Counted from the first letter of the stretch, positions 10,126 to 24,337 are shown. The stretch: DNA of 64,000 nucleotides from Cavia porcellus (GCF_034190915.1 NW_026947543.1:682001-746000), one strand, 5' to 3'. The notes: a model not told the origin generated them from the letters alone. Numbers and translations: made by a program.

Positions 10126-12567
10126 GGATGAATATTCTTGGCCTGGTATGCCACAGGATTCTCACTGAAGGCTTCACTGCTCAGAATTTGGGGATGGAAA
10201 TGCTTGCCAATCTACACATGGATGTACTTTCAATGGGATATGAAATATGCCGGGGCCTGGCAGATGTTCTCTGACATGTCCTATCCTTGAGCATATGCTT
10301 TTCCCTTGTCATGTCTGTCATTTGGCTGAGTCCTGTTCCCTAAGCTATTCAGTCAAGACTTGCTGGAATCATTCACCTGCAGTATAAGAGCTTTCTGTGA
10401 AATTTCTCAGCAGAAATCCTCTGCAAGCACATAGCTTTGGATATGAGAGACAGTGGTGGAAATTGAATTTCAAGGGCAGATATTTGAAAACAATGAAACG
10501 AGCCCCGAATAAGATCTTTACATGTTTCCCAGATGAATATGTTTGGAAATACGGGGGAAGATGGAGATCAAGACTGAGAAGAGTGCACACCCATTTCAAG
10601 GTACAAAAACCAGGGAAAAACATGGGAAAGCAAGAGAGCTGGTTAATTTGATGTAAAAATCTTTGATGATGAAAGGAAAATTATATTCTCATGGTGATTT
10701 AATCAGGCTGTAGCAGTGAAGTTCTCATGTTGGTTGTCCTATGTGTGGCCTTCTGCATTGGGCAGTGGATGCAGGACAGGAGATCTTCAAATAAATCTGG
10801 TGGAACACAAAATAGTGAAAAAAATATCAAGCTAAATCCTGTGTATTCCTTCCCTTTGAGAACATATATGGATAATGTCCGGAGTTTCAAAAGAGAAAAT
10901 GTCTATTGGGTCATGGTTTCACCAATGAAATGGTCACTTCACATAACATTTTGAATTTTGCTTTCACAGTTGCTCATGTACCGGGCCTGAGTAAAGCAGA
11001 ATGCAGAGTAAGCCTCATCAATAGTTGTGCATTCCATAAGTGGTTTTAAAACCAGTGAAACCCTTTGGAACTAGTGTTTGTATTTAATTGGTTGATTGGT
11101 TTTTCAAATTGTTTGTTTTACTATTTTTAACTTTGGGAGTCAGGGAAGCCCTCACTCATAGTGATTTAGATCTCTCCAGAAGCTCTGAAGTTATTCATGT
11201 AACAGCTATTACATGTTATACGTTTCTCCTATTAAAACTTGAAAGACTAACAGACTCTGCTACTTTTCATCTAAATTCAGTGTTGCGCTAAATTCAGTGT
11301 TGGACTTTTTTTTACAAGTCCTTTGAAATGTGTCCTCCTCTAGTCACTGGTCGTGCTGGAATGTACTTTCTTGTGAAGACAGGATTTGAGCAAATTGACA
11401 CAAGTACAGTTTGCCACTATTCTGGACACCTCGTTAAATATCGAGATGCCTAAATGGTGTGTGTTTTACTTTGATCTCTGCTCACACTTTGCTCATCCAG
11501 TTAGAACCACAGGGATCCAGGCCATAGAGTTCTAGGCCTAAACAAGAAAATTTCCATTCCATTTAACAGTTCATTCGTCTCTCATAATTACTTTTTCCAC
11601 AAATGTGTGCTTCAGGAGAGGCCCTGTCTAAATGTGGAGAGGCCCATTTTCATTCACTCACTTTCAGACTTTCTAAGATTTTCAGTTACTAGAGGTTTGC
11701 CCAGACTTGCCATTGTCAAGGGACAGTGCACTTCACTTGAAGTTGTGCAGTATTACTTCATGTGTGTCAGTGGAAATTCCACCAATGGGAAACTCTTGCT
11801 GTAGTCATCTCCAAGTGTTTCTGCGTAAGACAATATAACTAACAAAGAATGTGGTTTCAAGCAGAATGAGCAATGGAGGGATAATCTTTATTTCAGTGCA
11901 GGTTGACCTTTCAAAGAAACAGTAATTCCTATGAAATAGGAGGTAAAATCTTTTGTAAAGAGACATGGATATGACATGCTCAACTTTATGTCACATTTTT
12001 TAAAAAGCCAAGGGCATTTGAGAAATTCTTGGCTGCTGAATTGTCCCTTTTTTCAAATTTCTCATAGGTAAGACACTCCAGTTTCTTCAAACCATGGTAC
12101 TGTTCCTTCCATGTAAAAAACCAAAGCAAAAAACAAAATAAATTAAAACAAAACCCATCAAATTACATTTGAGAGCACACAATTGCTCAGCAGGCCCACT
12201 ATTCAAGAAGCTAGAGGTACAGAAGCCTCAGCCTTCAGCCCTTGGCCTGAAGTTTGTCTCTATCATGGCCCCTCAATTCCCTGGCATGTCCACATTAACT
12301 CATGAATCTTTACTCATTTCCTCTTCAAATGCACAGGATCCAATATATTTGAACCCTGTTCACCTGGCCTGTAATCATCCAAGGACACACCAGAAGAAGG
12401 GCAGCCACCCCCTTGCCTGGGGCCTTGGAGCTTTTTACAATAGAATTGGAAACCTGAACAAGGGGAGCCAAAACAAAGAGAGGAATATTCCTAAAGCCTG
12501 AAACACAGAAGCTACCTATAGACCAGTAGTGGGATTTCACAAATTATGTAAGAATCTCTGTGCACAT

Positions 12568-12725
12568 GCTTGGCATGGTCGCTCATGCCTATAATCCCAG
12601 CAATCTGGGGGCTGAGGTCTATGGATCCTTGGGAGTTCCAGTCCATCGTGGGCTACTTATTTATCTCAAGGCCTCTTTCAACAACTACATAAGATACTGT
12701 TTCCAAAAAGAGGACAACAGAAAAC
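12568..12725 (+). mobile_element. B1 SINE in M4
   Basis: Same insertion. M4 differs by GAGGTCTATGG and by AAGATACTG where other copies have AAGATGCTG. Confidence 0.85.
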
Positions 12726-13514
12726 TAGACACACTTGGTCTAGGTCCCGGCGTTCACTACATGAGTTGTGGAGTCTAATTATTCCATGACATGAGAAAAT
12801 ACCTGTGATTTTTAGTGAAAGGGGCATTTGCATCCCTTTTCTAAGGGTTTCCCTTTCACCATGTTACATTTGAATTCTGGGAAAACCTGCTGGTGACAAG
12901 CTATCTAGCATTATGTTGGTTTAGGTATTGAGCTAGTACCGCATGTTTAGTGTTCAGGGTTATGCTGGAATGGCTGCAGAACTCCTTGAAATAGCTATTG
13001 CAGACAAGTGAACCCCGAGGAAGCTGGATAGTTGAAGCAGGCACTCCAAATATTCATGCACTGCAAGGATTCACTTTCATTTTGGGACTCATCTTCTGGT
13101 TGCTGGCTTTTAGTGCTAACTGATACTACCATGGTGGGAGAAATCCAGCAGAGACTGCATGTATAGTTTGCAGGTTTGCTTCCCAAGCCACCAGAAACTT
13201 GGCAGAACACAAATCATTGTGGCATTTTCTTTCCTCCCCTGAAACATTTGGCTTTCTAAGTTTGAAAATTGAATAGACTGGGCTAGTCAGGTTTGGACCC
13301 CATGTACCACCAACAGAGCTAAAGACAGAGCCAATTACTTCCCTCCACTTGTCAAAATATGTCAAATTTGCTTGGTCACCACAACTTCAAAGAAAATTCT
13401 GAGGCAACTTAGAGAGGTGAATCAAATACTGCCTGATTGGAATGGCTGCGGTTGTATGAGGTGGAAAGCTGCAGAGTTGGGCTGAAACTGTTCACAGAAA
13501 TCCACAGGCTTGTG

Positions 13515-13999
13515 GTTGCCAGGCAACCACACTGGGCTGAGATTGGCAGAACATCACAGTGAGGTGGACTTTAGGCTCTAGGTTTGAAAATTTAAAAGAC
13601 TGGTGTAGTCAAGTTTGGAACACATCGAACACAGACAGACCAAAAGGTCTTTCAATTACTTCCCTGCACTTCTCAAAATATGTCAAATTTTCTTGATCAC
13701 TACAATTGTAAAAAAAAATTCTGAGGCAACATAGAGAGGCTAATCAAATACTGCATGATTGGAATGGCTGTGGTTGTATGAGGTGGAAAGCTGCAGAGTT
13801 GGGCTGAAACAGTTTACAGAAAGCCACAAGCTTGTGGTTGCCAGGCAACCACACTGGGCTGTGATTGGCTGAGCACCATTGTGAGCTGGACTTTAGGCTC
13901 TAGGATACAAGTGTGCAGTAGGAGACCTGAGTCACAATGCTGGGCATTGCCATGGAGACCTCAGTGTCACAGAGGACCTTGTAGGGCAAGATTTAAATA
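13515..13999 (+). promoter_or_regulatory. Candidate RFX/NF-Y promoter, unit M4
   Basis: X-boxes at 13515-13527, 13837-13849 and 13946-13959; TATA-like box 13992-13999. The third X-box starts ATTGCC, a weaker match. Confidence 0.48.
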
Positions 14000-16444
14000 G
14001 GATGAATATTCTTGGCCTGGTATGCCACAGGATTCTCACTGAAGGCTTCACTGCTCAGAATTTGGGTATGGAAATGCTTGCCAATCTACACATGGATGTA
14101 CTTTCAATGGGATATGAAATATGCCGGGGCCTGGCAGATGTTCTCTGACATGTCCTATCCTTGAGCATATGCTTTTCCCTTGTCATGCCTGTCATTTGGC
14201 TGAGTCCTGTTCCCTAAGCTATTCAGTCAAGACTTGCTGGAATCATTCACCTGCAGTATAAGAGCTTTCTGTGAAATTTCTCAGCAGAAATCCTGTGCAA
14301 GCACATAGCTTTGGATATGAGAGACAGTGGTGGAAGTTGAATTTCAAGGGCAGATATTTGAAAACAATGAAACAAGCCCCGAATAAGATCTTTACATGTT
14401 TCCCAGATGAATATGTTTGGAAATACGAGGGAAGATGGAGATCAAGCCTGTGAAGAGTGCACACCCATTTCAAGGTACAAAAACCAGGGAAAAACATGGG
14501 AAAGCAAGAGAGCTGGTTAATTTGATGTAAAAATCTTTGATGATGAAAGGAAAATTATATTCTCATGGTGATTTAATCAGGTTGTAGCAGTGAAGTTCTC
14601 ATGTTGGTTGTCCTATGAGTGGCCTTCTGCATTGGGCAGTGGATGCAGGACAGGAGATCTTCAAATAAATCTGGTGGAACACAAAATAGTGAAAAAAATA
14701 TCAATCTAAATCCTGTGTATTCCTTCCCTTTGAGAACATATATGGATAATGTCCGGAGTTTCAAAAGAGAAAATGTCTATTGGGTCGTGGTTTCACCAAT
14801 GAAATGGTCACTTCACATAACATTTTGAATTTTGCTTTCACAGTTGCTCATGTACCGGGCCTGAGTAAAGCAGAATGCAGAGTAAGCCTCATCAATAGTT
14901 GTGCATTCCATAAGTGGTTTTAAAACCAGTGAAACCCTTTGGACCTAGTGTTTGTATTTAATTGGTTGATTGGTTTTTCAAATTGTTTGTTTTACTATTT
15001 TTAACTTTGGGAGTCAGGGAAGCCCTCACTCATTGTGATTTAGACCTCTCCAAAAGCTCTGAAGTTATTCATGTAACAGCTATTACATGTTATAAGTTTC
15101 TCCTATTAAAACTTGAAAGACTAACAGACTCTGCTACTTTTCATCTAAATTCAGTGTTGCGCTAAATTCAGTGTTGGACATTTTTTTTACAAGTCCTTTA
15201 AAATGTGTCCTCCTTTAGTCAATGGTCGTGCTGGAATTTACTTTCTTGTGAAGACAGGATTTGAGCAAATTGACACAAGTACAGTTTGCCACTACTCTGG
15301 ACACCTGGTTAAATATCGAGTTGCCTAAATGGTGTGTGTTTTACTTTGATCTCTGCTCAGACTTTGCTCATCCAGTTAGAACCACAGGGCTCCAGGCCAT
15401 AGAGTTCTAGGCCTAAACAACAAAATTTCCATTCCATTTTAGGAGTTCATTCGTCTCTCATAATTACTTTTTCCACAAATGTGTGCATCAGGAGAGGCCC
15501 TGTCAAAATGTGGAGAGGCCCATTTTCATTCACTCACTTTCAGACTTTCTAAGATTTTCAGTTACTAGAGGTTTGCCCAGACATGCCAGTATCAAGGGAC
15601 ACTGCACTTCTCTTGAAGTTGTGCAGTATTACCTCATGTGTCTCCGTGGAATTTCCACCAATGGGAAACTCTTGCTGTAGTCATCTCCAAGTGTTTCTGC
15701 ATAAGAAAATATAACTAACAAAGGATGTGTTTTCAAGCAGAATGAGGAATGGAGGGATAATCTTTATTTCAGTGCAGGTTGACCTTTCAAAGAAACAGTA
15801 ATTCCTATGAAATAGGAGGTAAAATCTTTTGTAAGGAGACATGGATATGACATGCTCAACTTTATGTCACATTTTTTAAAAAGCCAAGGGCATTTGAGAA
15901 ATTCTTGGCTGCTGAATTGTCCCTTTTTTCAAATTTCTCATAGGTAAGACACTCCAGTTTATTCAAACCATGGTACTGTTCCTTCCATGTAAAAAACCAA
16001 AGCAAAAAACAAAATAAATTAAAACAAAACCCATCAAATTACATTTGAGAGCACACAATTGCTCAGCAGGCCCACTATTCAAGAAGCTAGAGGTACAGAA
16101 GCCTCAGCCTTCAGCCCATGGCCTGAAGTTTTGTCTCTATCATGGCCCCTCAATTCCCTGGCATGTGCACATTAACTCATGAATCTTTACTCATTTCCTC
16201 TTCAAATGCACAGGATCCAATATATTTGAACCTTGTTCACCTGGGCTGTAATCATCCAAGCACACACCAGAGGAAGGGCAGCCACCCCCTTGCCTGGGGC
16301 CTTGGAGCTTAGCACAATAGAAATGGAAACCTGAACAAGGGGAGCCAAAACAAAGAGAGGAATATTCCTAAAGTCTGAAACACAGAAGCTACCTATAGAC
16401 CAGTAGTGGGATTTCACAAATTATGTAAGAATCTCTGTGCACAT

Positions 16445-16602
16445 GCTTGGCATGGTCGCTCATGCCTATATTCCCAGCAATCTGGGGGCTGAGGTGGATG
16501 GATCCTTGGGAGTTCCAGTCCATCGTGGGCTACGAATTTATCTCAAGGCCTCTTTCAACAACTACATAAGATGCTGTTTCCAAAAAGAGGACAACAGAAA
16601 AC
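16445..16602 (+). mobile_element. B1 SINE in M5
   Basis: Same insertion. M5 reads CTATATTCCCAGC, changing the TAATCCCAGC motif found in all other copies. Confidence 0.85.
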
Positions 16603-17391
16603 TAGACACACTTGGTCTAGGTCCCGGCGTTCACTACATGAGTTGTGGAGTCTAATTATTCCATGCCATGAGAAAATAACTGGGATTTTTAGTGAAAGGG
16701 GCATTTGCATCCCTTTTCTAAAGGTTTCCCTTTCACCATGTTACATTTGAATTCTGGGAAAACCTGCTGGTGACAAGCAATCTAGCATTGTGTTGGTTTA
16801 GGTATTGAGCTAGTACCGCATGTTTAGTGCTCAGGGTTATGCTGGAATGGCTGCAGACCTCCTTGAAATAGCTATTGCATACAAGTGAACCCCGAGGAAG
16901 CTGGATAGTTGAATCAGGCACTCCAAATATTCATGCACTGCAAGGATTCACTTTCATTTTGGGACTCATCTTCTGGTTGCTGGCTTTTAGTGCTAACTGA
17001 TACTACCATGGTGGCAGAAATCCAGCAGAGACTGCATGTATGGTTTGCAGGTTTGCTTCCCAAGCCACCAGAAACTTGGCAGAACACAAATCATTGTGGC
17101 ATTTTCTTTCCTCCCCTGAAACATTTGGCTTTCTAAGTTTGAAAATTGAATAGACTGGGCTAGTCAGGTTTGGACCCCATGTACCACCAACAGAGCTAAA
17201 GACAGAGCCAATTACTTCCCTCCACTTGTCAAAATATGTCAAATTTGCTTATTCACCACAACTTCAAAGAAAATTCTGAGGCAACTTAGAGAGGTGAATC
17301 AAATACTGCCTGAGTGGAATGGCTGTGGTTGTATGAGGTGGAAAGCTGCAGAGTTGGGCTGAAACTTTTCACAGAAATCCACAGGCTTGTG

Positions 17392-17875
17392 GTTGCCAGG
17401 CAACCACACTGGGCTGAGATTGGCTGAACATCACTGTGAGGTGGATTTTAGGCTCTAGGTTTGAAAATTTAAAAGACTGGGGTAGTCAAGTTTGGAACAC
17501 ATCGAACACAGACAGAGCAAAAGGTCTTTCAATTACTTCCCTCCACTTCTCAAAATATGTCAAATTTTCATGATCACTACAACTGTAAAAAAAATTCTGA
17601 GGCAACATAGAGAGGCTAATCAAATACTGCATGATTGGAATGGCTGTGGTTGTATGAGGTGGAAAGCTGCAGAGTTGGGCTGAAACAGTTCACAGAAAGC
17701 CACAAGCTTGAGGTTGCCAGGCAACCACACTGGGCTGTGATTGGCTGAGCACCATTGTGAGATAGACTTTAGGCTCTAGGTTACAAGTGTGCAGTAGGAG
17801 ACCTGAGTCACAATGCTGGGCATTGCCATGGAGACCTCAGTGTCACAGAGGACCTTGTAGGGCAAGATTTAAATA
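17392..17875 (+). promoter_or_regulatory. Candidate RFX/NF-Y promoter, unit M5
   Basis: X-boxes at 17392-17404, 17713-17725 and 17822-17835 (ATTGCC form); TATA-like box 17868-17875. The distal CCAAT of half A reads GAGTGG near 17,315 and is lost. Confidence 0.48.
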
Positions 17876-20306
17876 GGATGAATATTCTTGGCCTGGTATG
17901 CCACAGGATTCTCACTGAAGGCTTCACTGCTCAGAATTTGGGGATGGAAATGCTTGCCAATCTACACATGGATGTACTTTCAATGGGATATGAAATATGC
18001 CGCGGCCTGGCAGATGTTCTCTGACATGTCCTATCCTTGAGCATATGCTTTTCCCTTGTCATGTCTGTCATTTGGCTGAGTCCTGTTCCCTAAGCTATTC
18101 AGTCAAGACTTGCTGGAATCATTCACCTGCAGTATAAGAGCTTTCTGGGAAATTTCTCAGCAGAAATCCTCTGCAAGCACATAGCTTTGGATATGAGAGA
18201 CAGTGGTGGAAGTTGAATTTCAAGGGCAGATATTTGAAAACAAAGAAACAAGCCCCGAATAAGATCTTTACATGTTTCCCAGATGAATATGTTTGGAAAT
18301 ACGGGGGAAGATGGAGATCAAGACTGAGAAGAGTGAACACCCATTTCAAGGTACAAAAAACAGGGAAAAACATGGGAAAGCAAGAGAGCTGGTTAATTTG
18401 ATGTAAAAATCTTTGATGATGAAAGGAAAATTATATTCTCATGGTGATTTAATCAGGCTTTAGCAGTGAAGTTCTCATGTTGGTTGTCCTATGTGTGGCC
18501 TTCTGCATTGGGCAGTTGATGCAGGACACGAGATCTTCAAATAAATCTGGTGTAACACAAAATAGTGAAAAAAATATCAACCTAAATCCTGTGTATTCCT
18601 TCCCTTTTAGAACATATATGGATAATGTCCGGAGTTTCAAAAGAGAAAATGTCTATTGGGTCATGGTTTCACCAATGAAATGGTCACTTCACATAACATT
18701 TTGAATTTTGCTTTCACAGTTGCTCATGTACCGGGCCTGAGTAAAGCAGAATGCAGAGTAAGCCTCATCAATAGTTGTGCATTCCATAAGTGGTTTTAAA
18801 ACCAGTGAAACCCTTTGGACCTAGTGTTTGTATTGTTTGGTTTTTCAAATTGTTTGTTTTACTATTTTTAACTTTGGGAGTCAGGGAAGCCCTCACTCAT
18901 AGTGAATTAGGCCTCTCCAAAAGCTCTGAAGTTATTCATGTAACAGCTATTACATGTTATAAGTTTCTCCTATTAAAACTTGAAAGACTAACAGACTCTG
19001 CTACTTGTCATCTAAATTCAGTGTTGTGCTAAATTCAGTGTTGGACATTTTTTTACAAGTCCTTTGAAATGTGTCCTCCTCTAGTCACTGGTCGTGCTGG
19101 AATGTACTTTCTTGTGAAGACAGGATTTGAGCAAATTGACACAAGTACAGTTTGCCACTACTCTGGACACCTGGTTAAATATCGAGTTGCCTAAATGGTG
19201 TGTGTTTTACTTTGATCTCTGCTCACACTTTGCTCATCCAGTTAGAACCACAGGGCTCCAGGCCATAGCGTTCTAGGCCTAAACAAAAAATTTCCATTCC
19301 GTTTTTGGAGTTCATTTGTCTCTCATAATTAATTTTTCCACAAATGTGTGCTTCAGGAGAGTCCCGTTCTAAATGTGGAGAGGCCCATTTTCCTTCTCTC
19401 ACTTTCAGACTTTCTAAGATTTTCAGTTACTAGAGGTTTGCCCAGACTTGCCATTGTCAAGGGACAGTGCACTTCACTTGAAGTTGTGCAGTATTACTTC
19501 ATGTGTGTCCGTGGAAATTCCACTAATGGGAAACTCTTGCTGTAGTCATCCAAGTGTTTCTGCGTAAGAAAATATAACTAACAAAGGATGTGGTTTCAAG
19601 CAGAATGAGGAATGGAGGGATAATCTTTATTTCAGTGCAGATTGACCTTTCAAAGAAACAGTAATTCCTATGAAATAGGAGGTAAAATCTTTTGTAAAGA
19701 GACATGGATATGACATGCTCAACTTTATGTCACATTTTTTAAAAAGCCAAGGGCATTTGAGAAATTCTTGGCTGCTGAATTGTCCCTTTGTTCAAATTTC
19801 TCTTAGGTAAGACACTCCAGTTTCTTCAAACCATGGTACAGTTCCTTCCATGTAAAAAACCAAAGCAAAAATCAAAATAAATTTTAAAAAAACCATCAAA
19901 TTACATTTGAGAGCACACAATTGCTCAGCAGGGCCACTATTCAAGAAGCTAGAGGTACAGAAGCCTCAGCCTTCAGCCCATGGCCTGAAGTTTTGTCTCT
20001 ATCATGGCCCCTCAATTCCCTGGCATGTCCACATTAACTCATGAATCTTTACTCATTTCCTCTTCAAATGCACAGGATCCAATATATTTGAACCCTGTTC
20101 ACCTGGGCTGTAATCATCCAAGAACACACCAGAAGAAGGGCAGCCACCCCCTTGCCTGGGGCCTTGGACCTTAGCACAATATTAATGGAAACCTGAAAAA
20201 GGGGAGCCAAAACAAAGAGAGGAATATTCCTAAAGCCTGAAACACAGAAGCTACCTATAGAGCAGTAGTGGGATTTCACAAATTATGTAAGAATCTCTGT
20301 GCACAT

Positions 20307-20464
20307 GCTTGGCATGGTCGCTCATGCCTATAATCCCAGCAATCTGGGGGCTGAGGTCGATGGATCCTTGGGAGTTCCAGTCCATCGTGGGCTACTTATT
20401 TATCTCAATGCCTCTTTCAACAACTACATAAGATGCTGTTTCCAAAAAGAGGACAACAGAAAAC
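20307..20464 (+). mobile_element. B1 SINE in M6
   Basis: Identical to the M1 copy as far as I can read. Confidence 0.85.
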
Positions 20465-21253
20465 TAGACACACTTGGTCTAGGTCCCGGGGTTCACTACA
20501 TGAGTTGTGGAGTCTAAATATTCCATGCCATGAGAAAATACCTGGGATTTTTAGTGAAAGGGGCATTTGCATCCCTTTTCTAAGGGTTTCCCTTTCACCA
20601 TGTTACATTTGAATTCTGGGAAAACCTGCTGGTGACAAGCTATCTAGCATTATGTTGGTTTAGGTATTGAGCTAGTACCGCATGTTTAGTGTTCAGGGTT
20701 ATGCTGGAATGGCTGCAGACCTCCTTGAAATAGCTATTGCAGACAAGTGAACCCCGAGGAAGCTGGATAGTTGAAGCAGGCACTCCAAATATTCATGCAC
20801 TGCAAGGATTCACTTTCATTTTGGGACTCATCTTCTGGTTGCTGGCTTTTAGTGCTATCTGATACTACCATGGTGGCAGTAATCCACAAGAGACTGCATG
20901 TATGGTTTGCAAGTTTCCCACCCAAGCCACCAGAAACTTGGCAGAACAAAAATCATTGTGGCATTTTCTTTCCTCCCCTGAAACATTTGGCTTTCTAAGT
21001 TTGAAAATTGAATAGACTGGGCTAGTCAGGTTTGGACCCCATGTACCACCAACAGAGCTAAAGACAGAGCCAATTACTTCCCTCCACTTGTCAAAATATG
21101 TCAAATTTGCTTGGTCACCACAACTTCAAAGAAAATTCTGAGGCAACTTAGAGAGGTGAATCAAATACTGCCTGATTGGAATGGCTGCGGTTGTATGAGG
21201 TGGAAAGCTGCAGAGTTGGGCTGAAACTGTTCACAGAAATCCACAGGCTTGTG

Positions 21254-21736
21254 GTTGCCAGGCAACCACACTGGGCTGAGATTGGCTGAACATCACTGTG
21301 AGGTGGATTTTAGGCTCTAGGTTTGTAAATTTAAAAGACTGGTGTAGTCAAGTTTGGAACACATCGAACACAGACAGACCATAAGGTCTTTCAATTACTT
21401 CCCTGCACTTCTCAAAATACAACAAATTTTCTTGATCAGTACAACTGTAAAAAAAATTCTGAGGCAACATAGAGAGGCTAATCAAATACTGCATGATTGG
21501 AATGGCTGTGGTTGTATGAGGTGGAAAGCTGCAGAGTTGGGCTGAAACAGTTCACAGAAAGCCACAAGCTTGTGGTTGCCAGGCAACGACAATGGGCTGT
21601 GATTGGCTGAGCACCATTGTGAGCTGGACTTTAGGCTCTAGGATACAAGTGTGCAGTAGGAGACCTGAGTCACAATGCTGGGCGTTGCCATGGAGACCTC
21701 AGTGTCACAGAGGTCCTGTTGGGCAAGATTTAAATA
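21254..21736 (+). promoter_or_regulatory. Candidate RFX/NF-Y promoter, unit M6
   Basis: X-boxes at 21254-21266, 21575-21587 and 21684-21697; TATA-like box 21729-21736. Same as M1. Confidence 0.5.
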
Positions 21737-24179
21737 GGATGAATATTCTTGGCCTGGTATGCCACAGGATTCTCACTGAAGGCTTCACTGCTCAGAATTT
21801 GGGGATGGAAATGCTTGCCAATCTACACATGGATGTACTTTCAATGGGATATGAAATATGCCGGGGCCTGGCAGATGTTCTCTGACATGTCCTATCCTTG
21901 AGCATATGCTTTTCCCTTGTCATGTCAGTCATTTGGCTGAGTCCTGTTCCCTAAGCTATTCAGTCAAGACTTGCTGGAATCATTCACCTGCAGTATAAGA
22001 GCTTTCTGTGAAATTTCTCAGCAGAAATCCTCTGCAAGCACATAGCTTTGGATATGAGAGACAGTGGTGGAAATTGAATTTCAAGGGCAGATATTTGAAA
22101 ACAATGAAACGAGCCCCGAATAAGATCTTTACATGTTTACCAGATGAATATGTTTGGAAATACGGGGGAAGATGGAGATCAAGACTGAGAAGAGTGCACA
22201 CCCATTTCAAGGTACAAAAACCAGGGAAAAACATGGGAAAGCAAGAGAGCTGGTTAATTTGATGTAAAAATCTTTGATGATGAAAGGAAAATTATATTCT
22301 CATGGTGATTTAATCAGGCTGTAGCAGTGAAGTTCTCATGTTGGTTGTCCTATGTGTGGCCTTCTGCATTGGGCAGTGGATGCAGGACAGGAGATCTTCA
22401 AATAAATCTGGTGGAACACAAAATAGTGAAAAAAATATCAAGCTAAATCCTGTGTATTCCTTCCCTTTGAGAACATATATGGATAATGTCCGGAGTTTCA
22501 AAAGAGAAAATGTCTATTGGGTCATGGTTTCACCAATGAAATGGTCACTTCATATAACATTTTGAATTTTGCTTTCACAGTTGCTCATGTACCGGGCCTG
22601 AGTAAAGCAGAATGCAGAGTAAGCCTCATCAATAGTTGTGCATTCCATAAGTAGTTTTAAAACCAGTGAAACCCTTTGGACCTAGTGTTTGTATTTAATT
22701 GGTTGATTGGTTTTTCAAATTGTTTGTTTTACTATTTTTAACTTTGGGAGTCAGGGAAGCCCTCACTCATAGTGATTTAGACCTCTCCAAAAGCTATGAA
22801 GTTATTCATGTAACAGCTATTACATGTTATAAGTTTCTCCTATTAAAACTTGAAAGACTAACAGACTCTGCTACTTTTCATCGAAATTCAGTGTTGCGCT
22901 AAATTCAGTGTTGGACTTTTTTTACAAGTCCTTTGAAATGTGTCCTCCTCTAGTCACTGGTCGTGCTTGAATGTACTTTCTTGTGAAGACAGGATTTGAG
23001 CAAATTGACACAAGTACAGTTTGCCACTACTCTGGACACCTGGTTAAATATCGAGTTGCCTAAATGGTGTGTGTTTTACTTTGATCTCTGCTCACACTTT
23101 GCTCATCCAGTTAGAACCACAGGGCTCCAGGCCATAGCGTTCTAGGCCTAAACAAGAAAATTTCCATTCCGTTTTGGGAGTTCATTCGTCTCTCATAATT
23201 ACTTTTTCCACAAATGTGTGCTTCAGGAGAGGCCCGGTCTAAATGTGGAGAGGCCCATTTTCCTTCTCTCACTTTCAGACTTTCTAAGATTTTCAGTTAC
23301 TAGAGATTTTCGCAGACTTGCCATTGTCAAGGGACAGTGCATTTCACTTGAAGTTGTGCAGTATTACTTCATGTGTGTCCGTGGAAATTCCACCAATGGG
23401 AAACTCTTGCTGTAGTCATCTCCAAGTGTTTCTGCGTAAGAAAATATAACTAACAAAGAATGTGGTTTCAAGCAGAATGAGCAATGGAGGGATAATCTTT
23501 ATTTCAGTGCAGGTTGACCTTTCAAAGAATCAGTAATTCCTATGAAATAGGAGGTAAAATCTTTTGTAAAGAGACATGGATATGACATGCTCAACTTTAT
23601 GTCACATTTTTTAAAAAGCCAAGGGCATTTGAGAAATTTTTGACTGCAGAATTGTTCCTTTTTTCAAATTTCTCTTGGGTAAGACACTCCAGTTTCTTCA
23701 AACCATGGTACTGTTCCTTCCATGTAAAAAACCAAAGCAAAAAACAAAATAAATTAAAACAAAACCCATCAAATTACATTTGAGAGCACACAATTGCTCA
23801 GCAGGCCCACTATTCAAGAAGCTAGAGGTACAGAAGCCTCAGCCTTCAGCCCATGGCCTGAAGTTTTGTCTCTATCATGGCCCCTCAATTCCCTGGCATG
23901 TCCACATTAACTCATGAATCTTTACTCATTTCCTCTTCAAATGCACAGGATCCAATATATTTGAACCCTGTTCACCTGGGCTGTAATCATCCAAGGACAC
24001 ACCAGAGGAAAGGCAGCCATCCCCTTGCCTGGGGCCTTGGAGCTTATCACAATAGAAATGGAAACCTGAACAAGGGGAGCCAAAACAAAGAGAGGAATAT
24101 TGCTAAAGTCTGAAACACAGAAGCTATCTATAGACCAGTAGTGGGATTTCACAAATTATGTAAGAATCTCTGTGCACAT

Positions 24180-24337
24180 GCTTGGCATGGTCGCTCATGC
24201 CTATAATCCCAGCAATCTGGGGGCTGAGGTGGATGGATCCTTGGGAGTTCCAGTCCATCGTGGGCTACGAATTTATCTCAAGGCCTCTTTCAACAACTAC
24301 ATAAGATGCTGTTTCCAAAAAGAGGACAACAGAAAAC
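24180..24337 (+). mobile_element. B1 SINE in M7
   Basis: Identical to the M2 copy as far as I can read. Confidence 0.85.

Larger units (their letters stand above)
1..11138 (+). repeat. Duplicated block, left copy (M1 to early end of M3)
   Basis: Matches 19,360-30,497 at a constant offset of 19,359 bp with no indel and three substitutions noticed (1590, 3294, 6745). The left limit is the window start, so the block may extend further left. The right limit is the G/A difference at 11139/30498. Confidence 0.9.
7746..11618 (+). repeat. Unit M3 (type a), 3,873 bp
   Basis: Type a copy. It is the homologue of M8 up to about 11,138 and differs from it afterwards. Private variants include the B1 form GGGCTAATTATTTAT, GATCTCTCCAGAAGC near 11,170, and a tail near 11,560 reading CCATTCCATTTAACAG where most units read CCATTCCGTTTTGGGAG. 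The tail leads into the distinct type c unit M4. Confidence 0.95.
11619..15494 (+). repeat. Unit M4 (type c), 3,876 bp, longest copy
   Basis: A divergent copy with no counterpart elsewhere in the window. It has GCATTGCCATGGAGAC at the third X-box (first base of the core changed from G to A, shared with M5), an extra A in the poly-A run near 13,712 (322 bp between the two palindromic X-boxes instead of 321), and an in-frame TGA near 14,451 (AGCCTGTGAAGAG) that shortens the + strand frame seen in other copies. Confidence 0.95.
15495..19359 (+). repeat. Unit M5 (type d), 3,865 bp, shortest copy
   Basis: A divergent copy that shares some variants with M4 (ATTGCCATGGAGAC third X-box; the CATTCACTCAC acceptor tract also in M3/M4). 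It is short because of a 9-bp deletion near 18,833, where TTTAATTGGTTGATTGG becomes TTGTTTGG. Its end is the junction with the M6 copy of the 19,359-bp duplicated block. Confidence 0.95.
19360..23229 (+). repeat. Unit M6 (type a), near-identical copy of M1
   Basis: Matches M1 at an offset of exactly 19,359 bp with no indel. Substitutions I noticed: C at 1590 versus A at 20949, and G at 3294 versus A at 22653. The second breaks the TGGTTTTAAAACCA palindrome in this copy. Confidence 0.95.

Noticed and set aside
12169..12501. 110-codon + strand frame, the longest in the window
   Set aside because: It exists only in M4 because of a local 1-bp difference near 12,252; other units break the same frame. 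It crosses the stretch just before the B1 and has no known domain.
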